The notes beneath the pieces were generated by a model that was not told where the DNA came from, did no database searches, and worked only from the letters and a program-made list of their open reading frames with translations. A stretch of DNA of 10,896 bases, from contig CAZUZD010000212.1 of the NCBI GenBank assembly GCA_964624465.1, forward strand, positions 1-10,896, read 5' to 3'. Source of the stretch: CAZUZD01 sp964624465. Lineage in GTDB: Bacteria; Planctomycetota; Planctomycetia; Isosphaerales; Isosphaeraceae. The translations under genes and the position numbers were made by a program. The stretch's first letter is position 1. The number at the start of each line of letters is the position of its first letter. Shown piece by piece: positions 1 to 7,399 of the stretch.

Positions 1-52
1 GGGGGGCGTGGGTGAAGCTCTGGTCGAACGGCTTGAGGTTGAGAACCGACAT
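1..52 (-). CDS. 5' fragment of an unidentified divergent gene (runs off left edge)
   Basis: The reverse strand reads ATG at 52-50 and stays open to base 1, giving 17 residues beginning MSVLNLKPFDQSF. A GAGG Shine-Dalgarno-like sequence (complement of 59-62) lies six bases before the ATG, and the upstream stretch is more AT-rich than its surroundings, as expected of a promoter region. The peptide has normal amino-acid composition, unlike shadow frames here, which are Arg/Pro/Ala rich. The fragment is too short to assign a family. It would be transcribed divergently from the glycosyltransferase cluster. The start is supported only by the ribosome binding site and the open frame. Confidence 0.5.
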   Translation of the reverse strand, partial: MSVLNLKPFDQSFTHAP

Positions 53-485
53 CGTTTGCCTCGCTACTTCGCGATGATTTCCTGACTTGCGTATGATGTT
101 GAAACTGATAACGCACGCGGCGTGCCAGAGTGCCAACCAAACCGAGTTCCCACGAAATCCCGTCGAAAAGCGGTAATCCCGGGTGACCGCTCCGCTCCCC
201 CTGCCTCAGAGCGAGACACGGCCTCTCTCAAAACCCGTCTCAGCCTCGGTTTCTCGGGTCAAGGCGAGAATCCAGGGCTTCACATCGAGCGCAGCGACCC
301 GATCCGGGCTGGCCCCGGTCCTCAAAACCGCGTTTGAGCGGACCGGGTTCGAGGTTCGGGCAGCCAGAACGAGGGCGGCATCGCGGGCCCGGTGGTGGAG
401 CCGACTGGGGATCGTCCGGCCCGTCGTCAACGTGAGTGCCGGACCGGATTGGATCGGATCTGGAGCCAGGGAGCGAGGGGATCGG
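53..485. other. Divergent intergenic region / leader of the glycosyltransferase cluster
   Basis: This 433-bp stretch separates the minus-strand fragment from the first glycosyltransferase gene. Its left part (about 53-115) is AT-richer and is where divergent promoters would be expected. A TATGAT hexamer at 92-97 could be a plus-strand -10 box, but no good -35 partner was found. The rest is GC-rich and open in the frame of the downstream gene, but that frame encodes Ala/Arg/Ser-rich sequence without recognisable features, so I read it as untranslated leader. The notable element is the hairpin at 314-347. Confidence 0.5.
314..347 (+). promoter_or_regulatory. Strong bulged stem-loop in the 5' leader
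   Basis: CCCGGTCC (314-321) pairs perfectly with GGACCGGG (340-347). Immediately inside, TCAAA (322-326) pairs with TTTGA (333-337), leaving a GC bulge at 338-339 and a six-base ACCGCG loop. The result is 13 base pairs in 34 nt. Only two T residues follow, so it is not a standard intrinsic terminator. It lies 138 bp before the proposed start of the heptosyltransferase gene and could be an attenuator, an RNA-stability element or a protein-binding site. The pairing is visible in the sequence; the function is inferred. Confidence 0.45.
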
Positions 486-1556
486 ATGAGGGCGCCGGGT
501 GTCTGCTCCCTGGAACGCATTCTCGTGCGGGCGCCGAACTGGCTGGGCGATGCCGTGATGGCGTTGCCAGTGCTCGACGCGATCCGCGCGCACGCTCCCC
601 GGGCTCAGCTGGTGGTGCTGGCGCGGCCGAATGTGGCGGCAATCTACCGGACACCGCTGGTGGACCGCGTCGTCGTCGACACCAGCGCGTCCGACTGGAA
701 GGATGGCATGGGTCGGTGGCGGGTGGCACGGTCCCTGCGCCGCGATCGATTCACCGTTGCGATCCTGCTCCCGAACGGGCTGGGCATCGCGCTGGTCGCC
801 TGGCTGGCGGGCATCCCGACGCGGGTGGGTTATGCCACGCGAGGTCGGGGCCGCCTGCTGACCCACGCCGTTGCCTGGCCCGCGAGGGATTCAGGCGTCC
901 GCCACCAGAGCCTCCGCTACCTGGACCTGCTCCCGGCCGCCGGGCTGGGTGGCGTGGCACTGGCGGGACTCCCCTCGGCCCGGATCCCCGGCGGTGAGGG
1001 GCTCCGCGAGGCGGGTCGGCGGGGACAAGGCGATCACTGGATCGGGGTGGCGCCGGGGTCGGCCAACGGCCACGCCAAGCGCTGGCTGGCCAGCTCGTTC
1101 GCGGAGGCCTCCCACGGCGCCGCCCGTGCGTTGGGAACCGGCGTGGTCGTGTTCGGATCGGCCGACGAGCGGGTCCTGGGCGGGATCGTGGCCGATCGGA
1201 TCCGGGCCCTCGGTGGGGTCCCGGTGCGGGATCTCTCGGGCGCGACCGACCTGGAACGCTACCTAAAGCAGGTGGCGGCCTGCCGGGGCTTCCTGGCGAA
1301 CGACTCGGGGGCGATGCACGTCGCCAGTGCGCTTGAGGTGCCGACCGTGGCCATCTTCGGCCCGACCGACCCCGCCGCGACGGGTCCCCTGGGCTCGAAC
1401 ACGACCGTCGTCCGGGTTCCGGTCGACTGCGGCCCATGCCTGAAGCACGAATGTCCGCTCGATCACCGCTGCATGGCCGGAGTGAGCGCAACCCGGGTGA
1501 TCGAGGCGTTGCTTCGCACGATCCGCGACGTCGAGAGCCAACCGACCGGGCCCTGA
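486..1556 (+). CDS. waaF: Heptosyltransferase II-like glycosyltransferase, family GT9 (WaaF-type)
   Basis: Family GT9 enzymes of this type transfer heptose from ADP-heptose to the growing lipopolysaccharide inner core at the cytoplasmic face of the inner membrane. The 356-residue product has the usual family length. Residues 15-25 (RAPNWLGDAVM) match the WaaF N-terminal signature with the expected catalytic Asp at D22. Residues 190-200 (PGSANGHAKRW) match the second-domain donor-site loop. N272-D273-S274-G275 begins the conserved NDSGxMHVA segment, followed by a FGPTDP loop. A cysteine pattern typical of WaaF follows: C315, C318, C323 and C329. The frame is open back to a GTG at 183, but homology begins just after M486, and a purine-rich GAGGGG lies shortly upstream, so 486 is chosen. 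It is the first gene of the cluster, 104 bp before the sulfotransferase gene. The exact sugar is inferred and could differ in a planctomycete. Confidence 0.88.
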   Translation: MRAPGVCSLERILVRAPNWLGDAVMALPVLDAIRAHAPRAQLVVLARPNVAAIYRTPLVDRVVVDTSASDWKDGMGRWRVARSLRRDRFTVAILLPNGLGIALVAWLAGIPTRVGYATRGRGRLLTHAVAWPARDSGVRHQSLRYLDLLPAAGLGGVALAGLPSARIPGGEGLREAGRRGQGDHWIGVAPGSANGHAKRWLASSFAEASHGAARALGTGVVVFGSADERVLGGIVADRIRALGGVPVRDLSGATDLERYLKQVAACRGFLANDSGAMHVASALEVPTVAIFGPTDPAATGPLGSNTTVVRVPVDCGPCLKHECPLDHRCMAGVSATRVIEALLRTIRDVESQPTGP

Positions 1557-1660
1557 TCGGTTGGCGAATCGAGATCCATCTGAAAGAATGCAGGCTCCCC
1601 CGGGGTGGTGGCGATCGCGGGTTCGAAGCCGTCCGTCGAGATCGAGACTCCGGTGTGCCC

Positions 1661-2677
1661 ATGCCCAGCCCGACGCTCGATGCCTGCCGCACGACCCTGG
1701 CGATGCTGCCGCCGCCGGTGATCGTGTTCAACAAGTCGCATTCCGGCAGTCGCCTGCTGGCGGCGCTGCTCGACGCCGGCGGCGTGGCGCTGGGAGCCGA
1801 GGTCAACGAGTCGTGGGACGCACTGCCGATCCTCGGACTCGTTGAGGACCTCGTACTCCGCTATTACCCCGACTTTGCCCCGCTCTGGGATCCGGCAGCG
1901 CCCGTCGATCGACCGCTCCAGGAACGCGTCGAGTCGGCCTTCCGTCGGCACCGGGCGGGGCTCGCGCCAACGCGGGCCTGGGGCTGGAAGCTCTGCGAGA
2001 CCGTGTACATCGTCCCCGTGCTCGACTACCTCTTTCCCGGCGCCCGGTTCATCCATCTGATCCGCGACGGTCGTGACGTGGCGTTCAGCGACCACAAGGG
2101 GCCCGACTCCCCCTTCTGGCGAAAGGTCTACTTCAACACCGATCGGATCCGCACCCACCGCGGCCTGCGACTCACCGCGCCCGCGTATCGACGTCAGAGC
2201 CCGCTTTACAACGCCCAGCACTGGGTGAACAGCGTGACGCTGGGCCGTGCCTATGGCGCGATGCTCCGCGACCGCTACCACGAGATCCGCTACGAGGACC
2301 TCTGCCGCGATCCGGCGTCGGCCCGGCCGGTCCTCGAGGCGGTGGGCTGCCCTGACCCCGCGGGGGCCATCGCCGCGATCCAGCATCAGGTCCGGGGCCA
2401 GTCCGTCGGGAAGCACCGCCGCCAATCGCGATCGAGCGTCCGGGCGGTGGTCCAGATCCAGAAGCCGCTCTTGCTGGAGCTGGGCTATTTGACCGAGGAT
2501 TCCGAGCCCGCCTCGCGCCGGCCCTGGCGCTCGGCCGCGGCCGACGCGCTGGCGGACCGCTGGCGGCGACGACGGGCCGCCCTGATGACGCGAGCCCGCC
2601 GGCTCGTCGCCCGCACGCCGGGGCCAGTCACCGCGAGCGCAGGCCGATCGGAACCGACTCCCGGGCTGGAGCGCTGA
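1661..2677 (+). CDS. PAPS-dependent sulfotransferase-like protein
   Basis: This is predicted to move a sulfuryl group from PAPS to a carbohydrate or other hydroxyl acceptor. From the start chosen here the product has 338 residues, normal for bacterial carbohydrate sulfotransferases. N24-KSHSGSR-31 is the 5'-phosphosulfate-binding loop (family form: KxxxSGTT/S-like) after a hydrophobic strand. Residues 128-143 (ARFIHLIRDGRDVAFS) form the 3'-phosphate-binding motif with R135 and S143. The C-terminal tail after about residue 285 is very Arg/Ala-rich. The frame is open back into the preceding gene, but codons before 1661 look non-coding. ATG 1661 is preferred; GTG 1655 and ATG 1703 are alternatives, and none has a clear Shine-Dalgarno. 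Placement between glycosyltransferase genes suggests the acceptor is the same glycoconjugate, which is inference. Confidence 0.82.
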   Translation: MPSPTLDACRTTLAMLPPPVIVFNKSHSGSRLLAALLDAGGVALGAEVNESWDALPILGLVEDLVLRYYPDFAPLWDPAAPVDRPLQERVESAFRRHRAGLAPTRAWGWKLCETVYIVPVLDYLFPGARFIHLIRDGRDVAFSDHKGPDSPFWRKVYFNTDRIRTHRGLRLTAPAYRRQSPLYNAQHWVNSVTLGRAYGAMLRDRYHEIRYEDLCRDPASARPVLEAVGCPDPAGAIAAIQHQVRGQSVGKHRRQSRSSVRAVVQIQKPLLLELGYLTEDSEPASRRPWRSAAADALADRWRRRRAALMTRARRLVARTPGPVTASAGRSEPTPGLER

Positions 2678-2684
2678 CGACCCG

Positions 2685-4505
2685 ATGGCCGACCTCAGTA
2701 CCAGATTCGGGGCGTTGCCTCCACGCTGCCGGCGGTCCCTCTGGATCCACGGCGCCGACGCGATCGACTTCCAGATCGCCGGCGACCTGATCGCGAGCCT
2801 GATCGCCCCGCGCCCCCACGTCCGGCTGCTCCTGACCGCGACGGACTCCGACACCCGCGACTACCTCAGGAGCCGGTACCTCGACGATCTGGTGCTCCCG
2901 GTCCCGCCGTCACGGCGGCTGCGGAACTGGCTGGCTCGGCTCCAGGTCCAGCACGTCGTCTGGCTCGACGGCGCCCGCACGCTGCCCGACGACTGGCCTT
3001 GCCAGTTGCCAGCGCTGGGGATCGCTCAGAGTGCGGTCGCCATCCGCCAGACCTGCGACCTCTCGACCGGCCTGCTCGCCGTCGCCCGGCGACCCGATGC
3101 GGCAATCCGGCTGGGCGTGATCGATTCCGAGGCGCTCGACCGGCTGGCGGTCGGCGGCGTGCCCCGGTCGTGCCTGGCGATCACCGGCAGCCTGCACGAC
3201 CAGCCACCCGCCGGCCCTCACGCCTCGGCGATCCGTGCGGCGCTCGGGCTCACACCCGATGTCCCGCTCGTCGCCGGCTGCGAGCCTGGCGGTGCGGCGA
3301 CCACCCCGTGGCCGGATTGGTTCACGATGGTCCGGCGCAACGCCCCAGGTGCCCGGCTGCTCCTCCTGGCTCCGGATGGGCCTGGAGCGTCGACCGCCCT
3401 GGCCTGCTGGCAGGCCACCGGCCTGACGGTCGTGCGGCTGGACCTCGCGCATCCGGCGCCGACAGGGCCGTGGGATGTGGCCATCGCCACCAATCTGGGC
3501 CTGGGCACGACGCTGCTGGCGGGGGCGGACCAGTTGATCATCGCCCGCGGCGATTGGCCGGCGGCCGCGGATCGGATCGCGGACCTCGGTCGAGCGCAAG
3601 GCATTCCCATCATGGACTGCGACGGTGCCGGGGCCGCACTGAATCATCCCGACGGCCTGATGCCGGGAGTTCGCCAGGCCCCGGCTGGTCCCCGCGCGGT
3701 TTCGCCCGAGGTGACCGACGGCCGGTCGACCGCGGGCGGTCGGACGGCGGAGGCGCTCGCGCCCTGGATCCCGACGGGGCCCGACCTGCCTCCGGTGGCG
3801 CAGGACTGGCGGCTCCCGACGTGGCGGGACCGCATCGGGTCGAGTCGCCTCTGGCGCTCGATCGGTCCTCGGCTTCCGCGCCAGCGGTTCGAATCCTGGG
3901 CGGAGCTCCGGTCCGAGTTGGGGCACCCGCGCACCGTGCTCTGCCTGGGCAACGGCCCGAGTTCCGAGGATCCGCAGCTCGCGGGTCTGCCGCAGGATTG
4001 CCTGATCCGGGTGAACTGGCGGTGGCGAGATCGGGGTATTCTGACGCGGCCCCGGATCGTCTTCGTGGGCGATGCCCGCACGATTGGAGCCGTCGACGGC
4101 GCGATCTACGGCTTCTGGAATCGGGCCCTCGAGGATGGGATGCGGCTCCGGCACCTGCTCGCCCGGGGCCCGGGTCGCATGCGATACTTCACCATGGAAC
4201 GGATCTGCCCCTTGATCGGCGACCGGGTCTGGCCGGCCCGGCCTACAAACGGGGCTCTCATGGTGGCGGCAGCGGTGGCGCTGGCTCCCGAGCGGCTGGT
4301 CCTGGCGGGTCTCGACCTGTACGACGACGCCTCGGGCCGATATCCCGGGGACCTGCTGGCGGCCAACTCCTACGCCAGGGCCCACACCCGATCCACCGAC
4401 CTGGCCATCATCCGCGAGGCCCTGGCTGGGTATCGCGGCGAGCTCGTGGTCCTCGGTGAGCCACTGCGCCAGGCGCTGGAGCATGGATCGCAGGTCGTGC
4501 CCTGA
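2685..4505 (+). CDS. Two-part glycosyltransferase-like protein: degenerate Kdo-transferase-like region plus sialyltransferase-like domain
   Basis: The product has 606 residues. Residues about 17-335 resemble WaaA/KdtA (GT30): WIHGADAIDF at 20-29 sits where WaaA has its HxxSxGE motif, VRLLLTAT follows near residue 46, and ITGSLHD at 166-172 matches the TGNLK-type motif of the second Rossmann domain. The catalytic Glu appears replaced (D28), and the GGHNxLEP motif is not visible, so this half may be inactive or altered. Residues about 415-600 resemble GT29/GT42 sialyltransferases and related DUF115-like proteins: LGNGPSS at 421-427, RVN at 442-444, VFVGD at 459-463, PTNGALM at 520-526, and LVLAGLDLYDD at 538-548. 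H567 with D572 could form the catalytic-base region. The gene begins 7 bp after the sulfotransferase stop and ends 1 bp before the next start. Similarity was judged by eye from motifs; the donor and acceptor are unknown. Confidence 0.7.
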   Translation: MADLSTRFGALPPRCRRSLWIHGADAIDFQIAGDLIASLIAPRPHVRLLLTATDSDTRDYLRSRYLDDLVLPVPPSRRLRNWLARLQVQHVVWLDGARTLPDDWPCQLPALGIAQSAVAIRQTCDLSTGLLAVARRPDAAIRLGVIDSEALDRLAVGGVPRSCLAITGSLHDQPPAGPHASAIRAALGLTPDVPLVAGCEPGGAATTPWPDWFTMVRRNAPGARLLLLAPDGPGASTALACWQATGLTVVRLDLAHPAPTGPWDVAIATNLGLGTTLLAGADQLIIARGDWPAAADRIADLGRAQGIPIMDCDGAGAALNHPDGLMPGVRQAPAGPRAVSPEVTDGRSTAGGRTAEALAPWIPTGPDLPPVAQDWRLPTWRDRIGSSRLWRSIGPRLPRQRFESWAELRSELGHPRTVLCLGNGPSSEDPQLAGLPQDCLIRVNWRWRDRGILTRPRIVFVGDARTIGAVDGAIYGFWNRALEDGMRLRHLLARGPGRMRYFTMERICPLIGDRVWPARPTNGALMVAAAVALAPERLVLAGLDLYDDASGRYPGDLLAANSYARAHTRSTDLAIIREALAGYRGELVVLGEPLRQALEHGSQVVP

Positions 4506-4506
4506 C

Positions 4507-5547
4507 ATGGAACGCCTTCAAATCGACCGGGACCGACCGCTGCGCGTGCTCGTGGTCAAGCTCAGCGCGATGGGGGACGTGATCCACGCGACCGGCTGTC
4601 TGCGCGCCCTGCGACAGGCGCTGCCGGCGGCCACACTGACGCTCGCCGTCGAGGAGCGCTGGGTACCGGTCGTGAGTCGCAACCCGCATCTCGACGCGAT
4701 CGTGACCTCATCGGCCCAGTCCCGGCTGGGACCACGCTACCTGGTGGAGATCCGGCGGACCTTGCGGCGTCACGGCCCGTACGATGTCGCGATCGACCTG
4801 CAGGGCAATCGCCGGAGCGCGGCCTGGGTGTACCTGAGCGGCGCGCCGACGAAGGCCGGTCGCGGCGATCGGCGGCCGGGCTGGCAGGCGGCCTGGCAGC
4901 CCGACCCCTCGCAGCACGCAGTCCTCGTCTGCGCCGAGATCTGCCGGGGCCTGGGGATTCCCGTCGCCGACCCGGCCCCCCAGGTCATCACCAGCGCTCG
5001 CGATGAGGCCCGGACGAATCGGATCCTGGCCGAGCAGGGCCTGCCCCGCTCGGGGTTCGTGCTGCTGAACCCCTTCAGCCGCTGGAAGTCCAAGAGCTGG
5101 CCCGTGGACTGCCTGGTGCAGGTCATCGCGCGGCTCCGTCACCTCTTGAACGTGCCGATCGTCCTGACCGGAGGGGCCGACGACCGGGAGGCCGCCGGGT
5201 CGGTCCAGGCCCGCCTGGCGCCCGATCCCCTGCCCTCGCTCGTCGGGCGCATGACCCTCGGCGAGGCCCTGTGCGCCCTGCGACGCGCCCGCCTGGTGGT
5301 CAGCGTCGACTCCGGCCCCATGCACGCGGCCGCTGCGCTCGGTGTGCCGACCGTCGCGCTGTTCGGGCCCACCCACCCCGAACGCACCGGTCCCTGGGGC
5401 GCCGGTCATCGGGTGCTCCAGGCCCGCCGGCCCCCGAGCCACCACGCCTACCGGACCGACCCCGAGGGAGCCTACATGGCCGCCCTCGCGCCCGAGACGG
5501 TGAGCGCCGCCGTGCTCGCAGCCCTCACGCAATCGGACCTCCCATGA
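4507..5547 (+). CDS. Heptosyltransferase I-like glycosyltransferase, family GT9 (WaaC-type)
   Basis: The product has 346 residues, a normal GT9 length. LRVLVVKLSAMGDVIH at residues 12-27 is the WaaC-type N-terminal signature with the expected catalytic Asp D24. NPFSRWKSKSWP at 188-199 corresponds to the donor-binding segment with Arg and Lys. VDSGPMHAAAALG from residue 267, then VALFGPTHPERTGPWG, is the classic GT9 C-terminal block. WaaC homologues add the first heptose to Kdo of lipid A. The start is ATG 4507, one base after the preceding stop, since homology begins right after it; a GTG at 4456 would overlap the previous gene for no gain. Its stop overlaps the next start as ATGA. It lacks the WaaF cysteine cluster, which separates it from the gene at 486. 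The family is sure; the heptose specificity is inferred. Confidence 0.85.
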   Translation: MERLQIDRDRPLRVLVVKLSAMGDVIHATGCLRALRQALPAATLTLAVEERWVPVVSRNPHLDAIVTSSAQSRLGPRYLVEIRRTLRRHGPYDVAIDLQGNRRSAAWVYLSGAPTKAGRGDRRPGWQAAWQPDPSQHAVLVCAEICRGLGIPVADPAPQVITSARDEARTNRILAEQGLPRSGFVLLNPFSRWKSKSWPVDCLVQVIARLRHLLNVPIVLTGGADDREAAGSVQARLAPDPLPSLVGRMTLGEALCALRRARLVVSVDSGPMHAAAALGVPTVALFGPTHPERTGPWGAGHRVLQARRPPSHHAYRTDPEGAYMAALAPETVSAAVLAALTQSDLP

Positions 5548-6695
5548 GGATCGCCCTGCTGATCGAGCGGTTCGATCCGGGAGGCGGGGGGCTCGAGCAG
5601 TGGGCCGCGGCGCTGGCCCGTGCCCTGCTGACCCGCGGGCATCAGGTCACGGTGCTGGCCTTCCGCGGAGCGCGAGTTCCAGTCATGCCCGGCCTCCGGG
5701 TCGAGTGGCTCCCCTGGCACCCGAGCCGCCTCGCTCGGGCACGGACCGTCGAGGCCGCCGCGGCGAGTGGGCCGTTTGACGTGACCCACGACCTGGGAAT
5801 CGCCGTCAATGCCGACTTGCTGCACCCCCAGTCGGGCAGCCGGCTGGCCAATGAGCGGCGCGAGCGTGCCACCCGCGGCCGGCTCGGGCGTTGCCTGGCG
5901 GCGCTGGATCCGAAGCGGCGCCACTGGCTGGCCGAGCTTCGCGAGTTCGAGCGCCGGCGTTACCGGCCGGACTCCCCGAGCCGGATCGTCGCGGTATCCC
6001 GGCTGGTGGCCCACGACCTGCACTGGTGGCACGGCGTGGCGGGAGAGCGAATGTCCCTGATCCCGAACGGTATCGACACCGCCCGGTTCACGCCTCTCGA
6101 CCCCGCCCGGCGAGCCCAGCGACGCCGGCAGGCGGGCTGGGACGGCCAGATACACTTCCTGTTCGCGGCGCACAATCCAGGGCTCAAGGGGCTCCCAACG
6201 CTGCTGCGGGCCTTCGGGCAGGTCGCGCACACGCGATCGGACGTGCGTCTGACCGTGCTGGGCTGCGAACCTGACCGTGCCATCCACCGTGCCGTCCGGC
6301 GGTCGGGACTCCACGAGATCGTCCGGTTCCCGGGCCGGGTGGGTGACCCGCTGGCGGCCTTCCAGATGGCCGATGCCTTCGTCCTCCCGACCTGGCATGA
6401 TGCCTGTAGCCTGACCGTCCTCGAGGCGTGCGGCTGCGGCGTGCCCGTCATCACCACCCGGGCCAACGGCGCGGCCGAGCGGCTCTCCGACGGCGTCGAG
6501 GGCCGGATCCTCGCCGATGCGGGCGACGTGGCGGCCCTGACCCGGGCCCTGGCCGAGCTCTGTGACCCGTTCGCCCGCGCCCGCATGGCAGCGGCCGCCG
6601 CCACCGCCGGTGCCCGCAATGGGTTCGATCAGAACGTCGAGGCCCTCGAACGCCTCTACCACGAGGTCGGCCGGAACCGGGCGGGCCGGGCGTGA
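5544..6695 (+). CDS. GT4-family glycosyltransferase (WaaG-like)
   Basis: The 383-residue product has the two-Rossmann GT-B layout of retaining GT4 enzymes. The N-terminal loop FDPGGGGLEQW (10-20) binds donor and acceptor. IPNGID at 173-178 marks the start of the second domain. LKG with K215 matches the phosphate-contacting Lys. The WHDACSLTVLEACGCG segment carries the EX7E site as D286-x7-E294, with Asp in the first position. WaaG homologues add the first hexose of the LPS outer core from a nucleotide sugar, and the overall architecture fits that role. The start is ATG 5544, overlapping the previous stop by 4 bp, which indicates translational coupling. It is the last gene of the cluster, ending 61 bp before the convergent methyltransferase. 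The sugar transferred cannot be told from sequence alone. Confidence 0.87.
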   Translation: MRIALLIERFDPGGGGLEQWAAALARALLTRGHQVTVLAFRGARVPVMPGLRVEWLPWHPSRLARARTVEAAAASGPFDVTHDLGIAVNADLLHPQSGSRLANERRERATRGRLGRCLAALDPKRRHWLAELREFERRRYRPDSPSRIVAVSRLVAHDLHWWHGVAGERMSLIPNGIDTARFTPLDPARRAQRRRQAGWDGQIHFLFAAHNPGLKGLPTLLRAFGQVAHTRSDVRLTVLGCEPDRAIHRAVRRSGLHEIVRFPGRVGDPLAAFQMADAFVLPTWHDACSLTVLEACGCGVPVITTRANGAAERLSDGVEGRILADAGDVAALTRALAELCDPFARARMAAAAATAGARNGFDQNVEALERLYHEVGRNRAGRA

Positions 6696-6756
6696 GCGTC
6701 GTCGCAGTCGCGGCACGCCCCGATCACAGCCGCAGCGACGGGACCGGTCCCCTGGC

Positions 6757-7368
6757 TCAACCCGGCTTGGTCCCGAACCCCAGGATCCGGGGCGGATTCA
6801 TCAGCGTCTGGATCTCGACGTCCACCAGGCCGTCCAGGAAGACCTCGGCGACGGCCTGCGGGCTGAAGCGGTAGTAGTCGCCCGGGTAGTTGTGGACGTG
6901 CAAGGTCAAGGTAGCCGCGTTCAAGGGATCCAGGATTGCAGGCCCGACCCGGAGGCGCCCCAGCCAGCGAGCCAGCCGGTGGGCCCGGCGTTCGAGCGGG
7001 AGCCGGGTGTAGCCCGGGACGCCGACGCCCAGCAGGCCGCCCGGCCGCAGCACCCGCTTCATCTCGGCCAGCGACTTCCAGAACGCCGGGTCGTGCTCCA
7101 GGACCGAGTTGCAGAGGACGGTATCGAAGCTGGCGGCGGCGAACCGGGCATCGACGGACAGGTCATTGGCGTCGAGCCGGAGAATCTCGAAGCCGTCGCA
7201 CACCTGCGGGCCGTCCAGGCTCACGCCCAGCCGACCGGTCGCCCCGGCCAGCGCCGGCAAGGCCAGGAGGCTGTCGCGTGACGGTAACGCCCCGATTTCC
7301 AGCACGGCCCCACCAGCCCGACGCCGGCGACAGACCTCGTCAAATCGCGCGAAGATGGTCGGATGCAT
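6757..7368 (-). CDS. Class I SAM-dependent methyltransferase (Methyltransf_11-like)
   Basis: The 203-residue product has the small class I methyltransferase fold. AVLEIGALPSRD at residues 21-32 is motif I in a variant form, keeping E24 and G26 but lacking the later glycines. VSLDG at 49-53 follows with an acidic residue suited to the ribose. FDTVLCNSVLEHD at 81-93 is the motif IV region with the familiar LEH, followed by EMKRVLRPGGLL, a hallmark of Methyltransf_11 proteins. The ATG at 7368 is the only sensible start, although no Shine-Dalgarno is visible (the upstream bases are pyrimidine-rich). It is convergent with the glycosyltransferase cluster and divergent from the RTX-like gene, so it has its own promoter. 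The substrate is unknown; a sugar or lipid of the neighbouring pathway is possible. Confidence 0.8.
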   Translation of the reverse strand: MHPTIFARFDEVCRRRRAGGAVLEIGALPSRDSLLALPALAGATGRLGVSLDGPQVCDGFEILRLDANDLSVDARFAAASFDTVLCNSVLEHDPAFWKSLAEMKRVLRPGGLLGVGVPGYTRLPLERRAHRLARWLGRLRVGPAILDPLNAATLTLHVHNYPGDYYRFSPQAVAEVFLDGLVDVEIQTLMNPPRILGFGTKPG

Positions 7369-7387
7369 GGGGGCGAGGGCGGCCAGT

Positions 7388-7399
7388 CAGCGGCCGCTG
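7388..7399. promoter_or_regulatory. 12-bp perfect palindrome CAGCGGCCGCTG near the methyltransferase start
   Basis: CAGCGGCCGCTG is identical on both strands and lies 19 bp upstream of the methyltransferase ATG. This position would suit an operator acting on that gene. In GC-rich DNA such palindromes also occur by chance, so the functional reading is weak. Confidence 0.2.

Noticed and set aside
310..360. tRNA-like look (CGGT-CCTCAAA-ACCG arm and GGGTTCGAGG T-loop-like sequence)
   Set aside because: The loop lacks U33, there is no acceptor stem or D-arm, and the same bases form the better hairpin at 314-347.
183..485. 101-codon N-terminal extension of the WaaF-type protein from GTG 183
   Set aside because: The extension is Ala/Arg/Ser-rich with no family similarity, the family begins at M486, and a purine-rich ribosome binding site lies just before 486.
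751..1806. 351-codon minus-strand open frame
   Set aside because: It is antisense to the WaaF-type gene, with Arg/Pro/Ser-rich shadow composition typical of GC-rich DNA.
1463..2854. 463-codon minus-strand open frame
   Set aside because: It is antisense to the sulfotransferase gene, which has clear PAPS-binding motifs; the minus frame has none.
2910..4508. 532-codon minus-strand and 486-codon plus-strand open frames over the fusion gene
   Set aside because: Both are shadows with Arg/Gly/Pro-rich composition; the 2685-4505 frame carries the recognisable motifs and is coupled to its neighbours.
5472..6716. 414-codon minus-strand open frame
   Set aside because: It is antisense to the GT4 gene and has no family features.
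6692..6874. Small plus-strand frame starting at GTG 6692
   Set aside because: It is antisense to the methyltransferase 3' end, with no motif and no ribosome binding site of note.
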